DNA of 64,000 nt from Typha latifolia (Eukaryota > Streptophyta > Magnoliopsida > Poales > Typhaceae), in contig CM034101.1 of assembly GCA_019914945.1 (NCBI GenBank), forward strand, positions 6,769,188 through 6,833,187, written 5' to 3'. Of this stretch, positions 33,826 through 47,133 are shown one piece after another (within the stretch, counting starts at the first letter, position 1; every line of letters starts with the position of its first letter). The notes beneath the pieces are model-generated. The model was not told where the DNA came from. It worked only from the letters and a program-made list of their open reading frames with translations, and did not search any database. The position numbers were made by a program, and so were the translations under genes.

Positions 33826-35460
33826 CCCACAACCTAAACACGTGCATGGCACGAGCCCACATGGCACGTGCATGACACCTGACTATTTGGTTAGGTACTA
33901 ACAATCAAATAAATATGTATAAACATCATAATTTATCCACAATATCTCAACTAAGAATAACACAAGTCTAACTGCCAATAGTACACGGATAACCCTACTT
34001 GAGCCTCAGACAGGCCATAACACATCATCAAGAGCTTTTCACCACAACATATACACAATGGTGGTACATACATAATTATGCAAGTATAAAGTCACTTACT
34101 AAAATATAAGATAAGTATAAAGACACACTTTGGAGAATGTCCACTAATACATCAAATAAGATAACACATCTAGCACATAACACTAACCACACACTACTCT
34201 TCACCCACTGACAAGATCTTTAAGGGAGTATCCTGCTCCACTCATTCACCTGGGTTTTTGGAAAGGAGAAAACAAAGAGAGTCATGAGCTAAAGGCTCAG
34301 TGAAGAGACCTTACCCCGAATCAGTGAAGCCAAACAAAGAGTAAATTATGTACTGGATAATATGAATTAGAAAAAGCATCATGTTATGGATGAGAGTATG
34401 AATGTAACATCAATAATATATAATTGAAATGTAGATAACATGTCATAACTAATAAAAGCATATTATCCTCGATAATAAGTAAACAAATCTCTATATCATA
34501 GTATCGTCATAACTCTCTCAAATATGACACATGATGCATGCCGTCTATGACCATGTTATAATATCAAATGCGACCATATATGATGTAAATTGACTATTTG
34601 ATAATTATGTATTCATATGAGGATAAAATCATATGCAGTTCTCAATATCTCAGTCATCAATATCATCTCTATATGTCATCATCATACTAGACCACTGCGC
34701 ATAGTCAACACCCCGTCCTAGTCTCAACATCATGCCCAAAGGCTCTGAGCATACTCTACCATCCACAAGGAGTATTTTAAACATAATCATACCCTGCCAT
34801 CCGCTAAGGGTATCAACATTCATCCAAACCGGGCACCCTTCTAGTTGATAGAAATCTCGTGAGGATAACTCGCCACATATGCCCTAGCGAACGGCATGTG
34901 TCCGAATGTCTACTACGCACACAGACTAATGACCTCGGACGTAAGGCCAATAGGATCACGACTATGTCGAGCGATCAATCATCCACCAAGCGCGTCCTAA
35001 CCCTCGCGCCCACTCGGGTATCCTCACGCTTTCTATCAACTATCATATCAATCACATTTCATGCTTTACTTCTAAATGAAAGATCATATGCATATATCTA
35101 GTACGATAATCAGTCAATGCATAACAGAAATTTAGGTGGAACATGAATCAAGAGAAAAATGATGCAATGTAGTCTTTAACCATGTAGTCAACACATGCAT
35201 ACTCATACTAATCTATCACAAGCATACTCGTACTACAGATCAACTGAACATAATATTATAACAGTATAATCATCTCTCATCATCTCTATATATATATCAC
35301 AAATGTACTCATATCCCAGATCAACCTAATTAAATGCATGATAAAATATGCTCGACTGCAATTATCTCTAGATAAAGTCATATAATCATGCTGGACAACA
35401 ACTTAAATTGGAGAAGAGCAAATATGATATCTAAGAAATTACATACTTCCTATTACTGAT
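33826..35460 (-). repeat. G3 5' LTR
   Basis: Its inner end (tgtaacacccacaacct) recurs at 54336-54475. The middle (34650-34860) is the complement of 55140-55290 in the Tekay-type LTR at 54480-55930. The outer border near 35460 is estimated from that alignment and is uncertain. Confidence 0.6.
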
Positions 35461-37537
35461 CTTCAATATTCTAAAACTCACATCAAGCTAGTTCTTATGA
35501 ATAATCTCAAAAGCTACAATTAAAATTTAAGAATAATTCCATTTAGACTCCTCAAACTATCAATATTTTCTGCTTACACACCTAGAATCTTTTTATACCA
35601 TATACACCCCTGAACCAAAAAAGTTTTGGTTTAGAGGTCTATATAATTACTTATTTTCTTAGTTCAAAGGATAAATATAGATATTTTTCTTTAGTCTAGT
35701 AAGTGCATGTGGGTAACAAAAAACTTAGACTGTGATCATTTAAGAGGTCAAATTGAAATTATCCCTAAAGTTTATTAACTTTAATCTACGAGGAGGAGGA
35801 AGAAAAGTAAACTAGATACAAATAACATTTCAAAATAGAATAACAAAAAATGAGAAGAAACCATATGCCTAAAACCTAAATTATGTTATCGAAATCTTAA
35901 TTAATGAACATTGTCATAATTTAAGCATGATTTCCATACAAATTAGACTATTCAAATTTAAACATGAATAATGTAAGTATAATTTCCACAATTAAAAGAT
36001 TCGTTGAACATTTTGGCTAAAACTAATGTAAATATCTTCCTCAAATACTTGCAAAAACAATGGGGTTCTACATAAGCAACCCTACTATGGAGCTAATCTT
36101 GTATGGAGGAGGAACCTCTCAACAAGAAAGGAGGAGGTTATACAAGCACCGAAAAAGGAAGAAAGGCAACAACAATAAGTGTGAAAAAATGACCAAGGGC
36201 TCCGCTCACATATAAAAGTAAATATTGACTTAGTTATATAAGTAAATAACCAAGATTAGTGATTTAGTTAAAACGCTGACGGAAATAGTGCTTTAGTTAA
36301 AATAATGATTGGGATTGCGATTTAAGGTGAACCGTCTTTCCATTTAGTAGTTTAATTCAAATCTGACTGAAAACAAGTTTCTATATATATCACTGAGTGG
36401 ATCAGCGATTTATACTGACAATTTGTCAACAAATTTATGCATAAGATATTGACTGTATCAACGTTTATCAGTAATTGAATCGTCAACGATTTTATATCAC
36501 CTAGTCTCGTATTAAACCTTCAAGGTTGCATTGGACGGGTTAAGAAAAATAAAAATAAAACAGTGTAGATTTAGTACGATCAAAAACTCCAATAAAGGTG
36601 ATCATTTAATTTAATATGGGCCTCTATATACGTATAGCTCAAATCACGTGATAAACTAATTACCCTACTTTAATTCTGTTTAGTCTTCTTCAAATCGCAA
36701 CATAAACATCAGCTATTGTTCTATTTGTTCAAACCATTTACTCAATTTCTAACACAAATTCATCCCCAGTTTGCGTTTTTTCGTCTAAACTAGTTCTCTT
36801 CCAAATTTTATTTATTAAAATATATTATACCTCAGATTTAGTATTAAAAGAGATTTATTATTCTATAACGCTAATAAATTCAATATTTCATATACGTGAA
36901 ATACACGTACCGAGAAAAATTGACCGCTTTCCAATATCAAGTTTGGAGTGCTATTCATTTTGGTCGACGCCTCCTGTTCAAATCCTACTGGATACGTCCA
37001 CAAGCCTTTGACGAGTTGCTTCCTTCATTAATCTCGTCGTTAATGACGACGAGCATTTTCTTGTCACAAATTAGTTTAATTAATTGTCTACAAAAAATAA
37101 AACCATTTAAAATTCTACTGTTACAAGTACCTATAACGTACCCCATCAATTTGTACTTTACGTTCCAATCTTACTTTATTCTCCATAGTTCGTATTCCGA
37201 ACTATCACGGCGCTGTGCATAATAAATTGGGGATAGTCGAATAGTGCCCAATAGGGATTAACTAGAGTTGGATAACCTCGATAAATCTTGGAATAATTAT
37301 TCTTGCTCTATCTTAAGCAGATGAATAGTTATCCACTAATAATACTTAAATAATACTCCATGGTAATATTTGGGGTACCCAGAGTACGAAGTATGCAGCT
37401 CGATCTTTCACCCTTTCCTCCCGTTCCCATCGAAAGCTCCCCTTCTCCTTCCAAGCCCCTATAATCTCTTCAAAATCCTTCGCAACTCTTCTCTCTTCTC
37501 TCTCTTCTCTCCCTATAACCCTTTGAATTGGCCTGCG
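35461..37537. other. Intergenic region, promoter and 5' leader of the acyltransferase gene
   Basis: 35461-37230 is AT-rich with no supported gene; a short frame at 36896-37222 has no recognisable content. From about 37230 it is non-repetitive in appearance. A TATA-like ttaaataatac lies at about 37346-37356, followed by a strongly pyrimidine-rich leader (37400-37520) typical of plant 5' UTRs. Exact transcription start not known. Confidence 0.5.
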
Positions 37538-40500
37538 ATGCACAGATCGGGGGCAGTGATGGCGTGGAACGTGTTCAAGTTCTGCACGGCTCTCCGTGGT
37601 CTGGGATCCGTCATGATCCTCCTTGTCCTCGGCGTCGTGGGGGTGACCTACTACGCCGTCGTCGTCTCCAACTACGGTCCCGCCCTCTTCGGCGCCGCCG
37701 GAGGCCTGGATTCCCTAGCCGCCTTCGCCGTCTTGCTCCTCTTCCATCTCCTGGTACGTTGGCACCCGTTTCTTGTTTTGAGTATTTCGACTTGGAAGCT
37801 GGGTAGATCCCGAGTTCCTGATCTCTGATATTCTTTCTCTTGGATCGACCCATGTGGAAATATTTAATCTTTAGCTGGTTGGCGATGCTAATATTCGATC
37901 TTGGGTTTGTTGTTTACTTGTGTCGTTGGTAACTTTTGATATTACCTTCTTCTTGATCGGTAAAATTTGGTAACAGTTTGCAACTCCATGCTTAATTGAT
38001 GAGGAGGAAAACGTTTTGACTCTATGTTGTTGCATAACTTGCATTGAGTAATGTTGATAGTAATTTTTGGCACTGCAGTTGGTAATGCTTCTATGGAGCT
38101 ACTTCTCTGTGGTATTGACAGACCCAGGTAGTGTTTCCCCAAATTGGAAGCCTGCAGTTGATGAAGAGAGGGGAGAAAATTCCCCATTGACTGGCTCGGA
38201 ATTTGACAGCCTGACACAGCAATCTGGAGCTATCAATGACACAGGGAGTCCGAGGATAAGATATTGCCGAAAGTGCAACCAGTTGAAGCCACCTCGCTGC
38301 CATCACTGTTCTGTTTGTGAGCTCTCATCATTGACCTCTATCAATATTATGTACTTACATTTAATGAGAGTGGTCTCTTTGACCAATTTCTGGTTTCTTT
38401 TGTATGCCCCTTGTTCTTACCGTTACACATAATTTCAGGTGGGAGATGTGTGTTGAAAATGGATCATCATTGTGTATGGGTTGTAAATTGTGTTGGGGCT
38501 TCGAATTATAAGTTCTTTCTTCTCTTCCTGGTATGGTCCTCCAATCATTTGTTGTCTTCTTAAATAAAATGTCTTCACCTTCTTTCCATTCTTCACAATA
38601 TGCTGCAATTTTTAGATAATGGATCAAATCGCAATAGTTGTTGATAGGATAGCAAATGTACATTCTTATTTCAAAGTATAGTCTTGTAATATTGAGTTTA
38701 GTGCTCCATCATTGATCTAAATGTTAAAAACTTTAGTGGACATCTGCTGTCTGTCTTCATTTACCCATTACGTGCCCTGAGAATTTATTAAGTTAAAAAT
38801 ATTTCATTAGTTGATATATAATACATGGGATAAATTCCCCAACATTGTCAAGTTAGTGGAGCTTTCTTGAGGTCAAACTTTGGGTTGGTTATGCATCATG
38901 CACATTAGTTTGATGGCTTCTTATCATAAAGAAAAGAATTATTTATATCTGTAGTGTTTTCCATTGCTATGTAAAATTGTTCAAGCTTGGTGATATTTGA
39001 ATGTCCTTGTAAGGGAGAACATGGAAAATGTATAGTAAGTTGGTTGCAAGATATCTCTATGATTGATGGCTTATGGTTGGTGAAATGCGTACTCTCTAAT
39101 GACTGAAATTGGTTAAGATTCTGCAGTTTCAGTTAGTCTTGGAGAGCTTCAGCCATGCCCTGTGAAAGTTCACTGATTCAATGTTGATTAGCTTCTTCCA
39201 GTTTTGAATATGTTGAGCTAGCTTTATGTCAAAGTTTATGTCAACAATGAATATTTGGACGTTGGAATGGCGAAATTCCATTTTGGACTTGCATATCTAG
39301 TTATCAAATATCAACATTTTGAGAATTTGAAGTCTCTACAAGTTTAAGGGGTAAATCATCGTTTAAAGAGGGAAGAAATTCAAAAAAGGAGGTGCTTTTT
39401 AACTTCCCAACTTGTCAAACCTTGGAATTCTTGGGTTTAGAGGTTAACTTGCTTTAATGTGTTTGTCATTTCTTACCATACCAAAGAACCTGTGAATATG
39501 TTTTGATTCATGAAGTTGTTTCTCAGTAGTCCGTATGTTAACTATTGATTATGTATTAGCATGATCCTACTCATATTGAATATTTTAAGTAAAGTTGAAA
39601 GGACTGGACTTGCATGGCGATGGTGTCATGTGACTCTTGACAAGTCTTAGTATGTTGTGAAGCACATCTGTTTATGCCTTAACATGTCATAGAAATGCAA
39701 AAGTGTAAGGTCATGGGTCATTGAAGAAATTGAAGGAGGTCTTGCAACTGGTATAAGGGCCCCTTCCATGGCGACACCAACACTATTTTCTATGTTATTA
39801 GGAAAAGAACCTATTTATAGTAGTGGAAGGCCAGCAATATGAGGATCTTGAGTTGGATGAGTGGTGTCACTAATTACCAAACAAGACATAACAAGAAATT
39901 TAATGTTAGTGAGAGGCTATGGGTAGCAACCATAGGGGATTAATTACATGAGAATAGATTAAGATGGTTTGAATTTGTCCTATGGACACCAGATAATGCA
40001 CAAATATGAAAGAATTACTTTAGTCATTTAGAGGGTTTCTTAAGAGGGAGGGAAATCCCAAAATTTATGTTGAAGTAATTTGTTAAGAAACACATGATAG
40101 TGCTTGCTTGGTGCAAAGCCTTGTCTGGTTGATTTTATTCTTCAGCATTTCTGATTTAACAAATACATTGCGAATTGGAGTTGTGGGGGCTTCTGAGTAG
40201 ATATTGATCTTTTTCTCAGGAACCAAATGGAAATATCTAAGCTGATTTCTGGTAACATAGGTGGTGGTTTATAGTACTTCATCACTTTTTATATATCACT
40301 ATCTGAGAAGAGCAATAAGTGCTTTCTCCAAAGCATTGGCTGCTGTGAAATAACTTGTAGGACATTGTGAGATACCATTGATAATGATGGTGATAACTTT
40401 TGTGCTTGTCCCAAATGACCTTTTAGGTCTAATACATTGTTAATTGGATAGGAGTAAGTGAGAATGGTAGGATGAGGAGATGAGGAGAGATGGAGAGTAG

Positions 40501-43500
40501 ATATAGCTTACTATAAACTAATTATCTTGATTGTTTTTGGTTAGCTTTTCGGTCATGCTCATTACTATTCTGATTGTCGACACGTACATAACATTACTCA
40601 TACAATAGTGCTAAGGCAGGAATATTACTTCTAAGAAAGCTAGTAGATAGGACCTAAGTGGTGAAAATGTTTCTTCAACATATTGTACCCACTGACAGCG
40701 AAGTCATTGATAATCTACTTCAACATATTGTACCCACTGACAGCGAAGTCATTGATAATCTAACCAGACTACTTTAAAGGTACAAATACTATTGAAGCAA
40801 GTGTTTAGGCCCTACCATTTTTTGGAGTTGGAGAATATGGAAGTAATATTTATTTCATAGAACTTTCACATATATATCTAGGGTTGACAATTGGTCCGGG
40901 TTATCCAAGTTCGAGTCGAGTCATGATAATGCAAACATGAACACCATATTTATTAAATGGTCAAAAATTTTAAACACGAACATGACCTGGTTTATTAAAC
41001 GGATTACAAGATCATAAACGGGTTATTGGGTGGCACAATTTATCCAAACTTTTATAAGTTATTCGGGTTATAAATGAGTTTGTTAATGTTGTAAACAAGT
41101 TTGTTCGGGTCATAAACAGATTTTTTTGTGTCATAAACGAGTTAATTAGGTCATAAACAAGTTAGTCAGGTCATAAGTAGGTTATCGTGTCATAAACGAG
41201 TTGTCGAGTCAGATCATAAACAAGTTAATCGGTTTGAGGTAATAAATATTAATACGACTAATCGGATTAGACGGGTTGACCCATTTATGACCCGAACTCG
41301 ATTAGACTAAACCTGAATCAGTTTAAAAGCAAGGTTACCTTGTCGAGATAGTGGGTTCCGGGTCAACTTTTGTCACCCTTACACATACCAACTTTACTAG
41401 TTTTCAAAATTGCTGACCTATTTGAGTACCATAGAGATCCACCGCCGCCACCACCACCGCCGTCGCCGCCGCCTGTTCTGGTGCACATTATTTTGAGAAA
41501 AAACAAATACTTGTGATAAGCTAAAAGACATTCTTGACGTACGAGAAATTGGAACACATCGAGGCCACACACAATTTTTGATTAAATGACAAGGGCAACT
41601 TGTATTTGATGTTAGTTGGGTGGACGAAGCTGAAATAAAGAAGGTAATTGAAGTTGGAATGAAGATTTGCATCATTAATACACTAAAGCCATCTTGTCAA
41701 ATTCGAGATTTTCTTCACCCTAGGGTGTTGATGTGACATCAATTTCCAATTAAATTATTTATTTGCTTTATTTGAACAATTATAATATTAGCTTATTCTA
41801 CAAGGGATGTCCACACCATTTTTCTTGGCCATTGGATTGGTTATTAGATTAGGTAGTTAATTCGGGATATATTATGTTAGGTTAGTTGGCTTTCTCAACC
41901 TTTTGAGAATCCTCATATAAACTCTTAGATTTCTTCTTAACCTTTGGACCAAATATAACTCATTAACTTCTCAACTTTTGGACCAAGCATAACTCTTTAA
42001 TTTCTCGATCTTTGGACCTCTGACAAATTTGGTCTTCTCCTCCTCTTTATAATCCTTATGCAGCCCCTGGAGGGGGATCATCTTTGGAAGGTTATCAAAC
42101 ACTTTTCTTCTCCACATAAATCTCTTACTACTTTCTCACAGTCTTCCATATTACCATGCTTTATATCCTCTCTACAGACTTCACATAATCCTTGTGGGTT
42201 TTTTGTCAATCTACTTTATCACTCTGTTCCATATCTGTCTTTCTTGGTATCTTGAGGAGTTTCTTATAATAGAATGAGAACTGTTGGTGCCTGTAGTTGA
42301 AGACAAAGACTTATAGCTAAACAAAACCTTCATACTGGGTGAGATCCCATAATGTTTTGCTATTGTTTATACCTTATTTTGATCCTAAATTCTGATAATC
42401 TGTGTTAATCAAATATGGTAAACAATTTTACTATCCGTCACAAGCCATATCCATATTTGTATCTGAAATTAAAAAAATGGATATATATGGTTTTGACACT
42501 ATCCAATCCATATCCAATCAGTTTTCTCCCCTAGGTAAGATAAAGGAACACATACCTATGGATTCAGAAGGTTGAAAATCTTTGGAGGTTATCAAACACT
42601 TTCTGTCTCCACATAAATCTCTTATTACTCTCTCACAGTCCTGGTGTGTTTCTATGCTTTATCTCCTCTCTACAGATTTTCCATAATTCTTGTAAGCTTG
42701 GAGGTGAAGAAGGCTTAGGGCTAAACCCTACCTTCGTACCTGGTGAGATCCAACAAAATTTTGCTACTGTTTATACCTTTTTTTGATCCTAAATTCTGCA
42801 GCCATCTGTGTTAATCAAGTATGATAACCAATTTTATTATCTGTTACAAGCCGTATCCATATTCGTATCTGAAATTGAAAGATGGATAGATATGGTTTTG
42901 CCACTATCCAATCCATATCCAATTGGTTTTCTCCCCTAGGTAAGATAAAGTAACACATACCTATGGATTTAGAAGGTTGAAGAATCATCTTTGGAGGTTA
43001 TTAAACACTTTTCTTCTCCACATAAATCTCTTAGTGCTCTCTCACAGTCCTTGTGTATTTCTACACTTTATCTCCTCTACAGATTTCCCATAATCCTTTT
43101 GTAGGTTTTGTCAACCTACCTTATCACCCTATTCCATTTCCATGTCATCTTGTTGTCTTGAGGAATTTCCTGTAATATGAGGATTATTAGTGCTCGGAGG
43201 TGAAGACAAAGCCTTAAGGCTAAATACTACCCTCATATTGGGTGAGGTCCAATAATATTTTGCTATTGTTTATACCTTATTTTAATATCCTAAATTCTGC
43301 AACCATCTTTATGTTAATCAAATATGGTAACCAATTTTACTATCCATTACAAGCCGTATCCATATTCATATCTGAAATTAAAAAATGGATGGATATGGTT
43401 TTGCCACTATCCTATCCATATCCAATCAGTTTTCTCCCCTAGGGTAAGATAAAGGAACACTTTTTTTTTAGAGGTTGAAGAAAGACAAGCTATAAGTGAA

Positions 43501-45514
43501 AAATGGATGAATATGGTTTTTCCACCATCCTATCAATATCCAGTCAGTTTCCACTTTCCAGGATAAGGTAATGACAAATACATATGGATTTAGAAAGTTG
43601 AAGAAAGACAGGAATAGGTGTATTTGAGTAAAATAAAACATTTATGCATTTGCATTCTTTATTCATTTAACTTTGTATTGAATTGTGGTGATCTATTCAA
43701 GTTTAAAATGTGTCGGCCCTATATTTATTTATACAATAAAAAGGGATCCTAATGAAAAACCTTGAAACTAGGCATAAAACAAATTTAAAATTCTCCACGT
43801 ATTTAATTGTGTTTTGGAAGTGTCTGTATCAACATCAAATTTTGTTCACCATGAAGGATTGTACATTAGCTCTTTACAGGAAACTATTGGACAAATATTG
43901 TAGCCTTATAAATCTGAAAATTAAACTCAACTCATGCACGTATGCCTAGTCAAAACATTTATAAAATGTCTACTCTAGCACTTGAAATACTGTATAGAAC
44001 TTTTTTCCTGCTACTCACTTCCTTTTCAGTGAAATATCCTGTAAAATAATTTTTGGTTCTTGCGAATGCAGTTCTACACATTTCTTGAGACTACTCTTGT
44101 TACAGTGTCACTCTTGCCCCATTTTATTGCCTTCTTTAGTGATTTGGAGATCCCAGGAACTCCTGGAACACTGGCGACCACTTTTCTAACATTTGGTTAG
44201 TATGTTCCTCCTACTCCTGCTTGCAAAATCCCTTCTGATAAGATCCCAATGAAATCTTGTGGTTTTTTTGTCCTAGTGTTGAACCTGGCTTTTTCTTTAA
44301 GCGTTCTGGGATTTCTGATCATGCACATTTCCTTGGTTTCTGGTAATACGACAACAATTGAGGCAAGTATTTGTCAACATGCTTTTGATGTTTTGTTAAT
44401 ATATATATATAGAATGCTAATTTATTTACTGTTGTTTATAGGCATATGAGAAGAAAACCACTCCAAAATGGAAGTATGACCTCGGTCGGAAGAAAAATTT
44501 TGCACAGGTTAGGCTTTCTCCTACTTCCTATATTTTGATAGCTTTCCAGACAAATAATCAATAGTTCATTGGAAATGACATCCTCAGTCAGCTGTAGTTC
44601 ATGTATCCTGGGTCTTAGAGAGGCTACCTATTGGTATTAGGAGAGGTTTAAATTAGGGTTCTTGGGGGAAATCTCACATAATTGTAGCTTTCGGTGTTTA
44701 TTACTAGCATAGTTCAAAGTTTCGATTTGGGTGTAGTGCTTCTAAAGGTTGAGATATTTAGGTTCAGTGGCCTTGAACAGTGAGTATTCATGTACACATC
44801 GCATGCACAAATCTGAGTATTCATGTACACAGATGTACACAGTCACATCCATAATGCTAGTTTCAGACTTAAACAATATGACCTATAAAAGTAAGATCCA
44901 AAGTGTTGAACTGGATCACAACATTTTACAACATATCTCACAGATTTCCATGAAGTTGGATGCCTCAATGGAATCATGTAAAAACATTTAATCGTACTTC
45001 TGAAACATTTGTGTTTTTAGTATCATGCACAAATAGACCTCTAGAAAATATGAATAATTAAATACAATCTATTGATTGTCTGTACATTTTAAAATGTCTC
45101 TCTTCCAATGGATTGAAATCCAATCGTTGGTAGGATTGACCCGCCAAGCAAATCAGTAGGATTCTTTATAATAGGTTTTAGTGACTAATAATACCCCACC
45201 CAATTGAAGACCAAATGGCTTTCATGCGTGGCTGATGGTTTGGTCCAAATCTGTGTTGTCTGCAACTCTGCGACAACATTGTCGAGTTACTCATTTCTGC
45301 AACCATTAATACTTGTCTGTTTACTCTTGTGTCAATATGACATTATCCTTGGTGCTTATTTCAATTGCTTATATTGTTTTGCAATCAGGTTTTTGGAACC
45401 GATAAAAGGTACTGGTTTATTCCTATGTACTCTGAGGAAGATTTAAGAAGAATGCCTGCTCTGCAGGGCCTTGACTATCCAATTAGGCCCGATTTGAGCG
45501 TGCAGGAGTTATAG
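37538..45514 (+). CDS. PAT14: DHHC-type protein S-acyltransferase, PAT13/PAT14-like
   Basis: Seven exons: 37538-37753, 38079-38316, 38439-38530, 44072-44195, 44277-44362, 44442-44507, 45389-45514; 315 codons, all junctions in frame, ending QEL. Exon 1 starts [20 protein letters not shown] and holds two membrane segments; exons 2-3 carry the zinc-binding Cys-rich domain and catalytic core ([18 protein letters not shown], then [11 protein letters not shown]); exons 4-5 give two more membrane segments with LPHFIAFF and LIMHISL; exon 6 has TTxE-AYEKKT; exon 7 ends [16 protein letters not shown]. The enzyme transfers palmitate through the DHHC Cys onto Cys residues of membrane-associated proteins at endomembranes. 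Length and wording match Arabidopsis PAT13/PAT14 (about 302-307 residues), reported to act in leaf senescence; symbol by similarity. Intron 3 is 5.5 kb. The exon 5 donor is AG|GCAAGT, a GC-AG intron. Confidence 0.92.
40673..40762. repeat. Perfect 45-bp tandem duplication (intron 3)
   Basis: Unit starting cttcaacatattgtaccc occurs at 40673-40717 and again at 40718-40762 with no visible difference; a recent duplication. Confidence 0.95.
40879..41391. mobile_element. hAT-like MITE in intron 3
   Basis: Ends tagggttgacaat... and ...ttgtcaccctta are imperfect inverted repeats of the TAGGGGTGNNAA type. The interior is full of gggtcataaacgagtt-like repeats, and cacatata / cacatacc flank it as a possible decayed 8-bp duplication. 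Confidence 0.55.
41442..41473. repeat. CCG/CCA triplet repeat
   Basis: ccgccgccaccaccaccg... about 32 bp of trinucleotide repeats in an otherwise AT-rich intron. Confidence 0.85.
42061..43620. repeat. Tandem array of about 410-500 bp units (intron 3)
   Basis: Three near-complete units and a partial fourth. Anchor tctttggaggttatcaaac at about 42081, 42580 and 42990, each followed by cttctccacataaatctct, ...gaagacaaagcct, and tatccatatccaatcag near the end; the last unit (43470-43600) is truncated. Confidence 0.8.
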
Positions 45515-47100
45515 CAGAAACAATCAGGTCAATTTTCTTCTTCGAGGCACAAAATGTCCTATGACTCTTTTGTGACAAGTATCCTTTATATTTGATCAAT
45601 GAAAGCTTGACGGCTGTCTGAAAGCAATATACACGCAATCGACACATCACAGTTCTTTGATAAATGGCACTATTTATGCATGGAATTGCGCAGGATAACT
45701 TGAGGAGATTCATCCATTACTTTATATCATCGATGTCTGGTTGCTGATATGGGAATTACGGAAGAATAGTTCTAATGTTATGTAAGAAAGTGTGAGTTGT
45801 ATAAATCAGTCATGCATTTCTTTCATGTAGACTGAATAGGTCTTTTGACATTTTCATCTACTGTATTTTAGCAATACTGCGTGGTAAATTCAGATTCATG
45901 CCTATTTCTGTTGGATAAGAAAAAAACAAAAAAAACAAAAAAAATAGGCTTGAGAAAAATGCAACTGTTAGAGATTTATTACTGATAAAGATTCGTGTAT
46001 TGCAATACCTAATAAAATATCTTGGTCTTGGGATCTCTTGGCCTAATCAATTGATTTCTTCCTGACCTATGAAGGCAATGTTGAAGGATGGTTGAATGCC
46101 AAAGCCCTGACTATTGCGTAGCGTTTCTAAGGTCCTCCTATTTCCTAGTCATAGCGGGGGATAAGGCCTCAATTTTCGAGGCTCGGGGGCCCTTTTTCTA
46201 TCTCTGATGTCCCTGTGGTGGAGGCCAAGTGCTGAGCAGCGGATACGCGAAGGTCTTAGGACTCGGTTGCCAAGACTAAGCTTACTCCTTCCCCAAGGGT
46301 TGGTATTCTCCCAATGGTTCAACTAGCTTAAGAAACTAACTACTACTGATTACTTGGAGATTGATTCGGAGTTGCTAGAGGAAAGCATAGCGGAATAAAA
46401 GAATGCTCTTAGTTAAAACTGGGCTGATGGTCCCTCCCTGGGTCTCTGGTCATTGTGGACAATCTGAGGGTTTTTCTTCCTCTTTCGCTTCGACTGAGGT
46501 AAGATATGGTGGATGCCTAATTTCTTGGCGAGAGAGGAAACGATAATGATAGCTCTTGTCCAGGTTAGATTTATTGACCTCCTGAGAAATATTGGAGACC
46601 TAACATTTTAGTATAGGTTATGCCTTGGTGTGTGTTAAGATATTTCCCAACCCATCAAGCAAGGATTCCACCCAGCCATATATCTTCAACTATCCTAACT
46701 CATAAACCTTGGATGAATGTCGATGAGGCAAAGGTGGATGGCTCAGTGCCTGCAATAGCTCGGTTGTGATTGCCGAGGCTAACCATTTTGTATAGCTGAA
46801 TAGGGTGAAAGTAGGGAGGTAGCAATGGGGGAGGCTTAAGGTGGAGCCCTGGAGTATGAGACCTATATCCTTGTTAGTTGGTAGTCGAGCTGATTTGGAT
46901 GTGCTGGACGTGTGGAGGTTTCATTGGCCCTGATGTTGATAGGAAAGTGCGCGTGGTTCAGCCCACTACACCCAATCACCTTGGCTGTGCGGGTGTAACA
47001 TCCAAAAGAAAAAAAAAAACTGAGCTCATGAGCTAGGCACGTGCACAACCTGATCTCTTTCCCTTTTTCCATTTAGTGTTCCAATGTCGATGGTACCTTC
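45515..47100. other. 3' flank of the acyltransferase gene, otherwise unassigned
   Basis: 45515-45900 is probably 3' UTR and downstream sequence; an aataaaat lies at about 46009. An A-rich run is at 45920-45950. From 46020 to 47100 I recognise nothing; base composition is more GC-rich and repeat-like. Confidence 0.4.
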
Positions 47101-47133
47101 CACTTGTAATCTTATTACTTGGGTGATACTACA

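Larger units (their letters stand above)
29690..35460 (-). mobile_element. Tekay/Del-type chromovirus G3
   Basis: Minus-strand order: 5' LTR (about 35460-33826), PBS, gag (33639), zinc knuckles, protease, RT, [deletion], integrase, chromodomain, polypurine tract (about 29725-29708). The chromodomain wording (VLWRDHGVEEASWEREDEIRSKY) and the integrase C-terminus are characteristic of the Tekay (Del) clade. Its frames are among the longest of the window, suggesting a younger insertion. The 3' LTR could not be matched to the 5' LTR. Confidence 0.8.

Noticed and set aside
36896..37222. 108-codon ORF upstream of the acyltransferase gene
   Set aside because: AT-rich composition, no recognisable motif, no start context; likely chance.
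37346..38663. Antisense ORFs over the first exons of the acyltransferase gene
   Set aside because: Shadow frames of the real exons; no domain content.
40879..41391. Alternative exons inside intron 3
   Set aside because: The flanking exons join in frame to a full-length conserved protein, and the intron content is repetitive.
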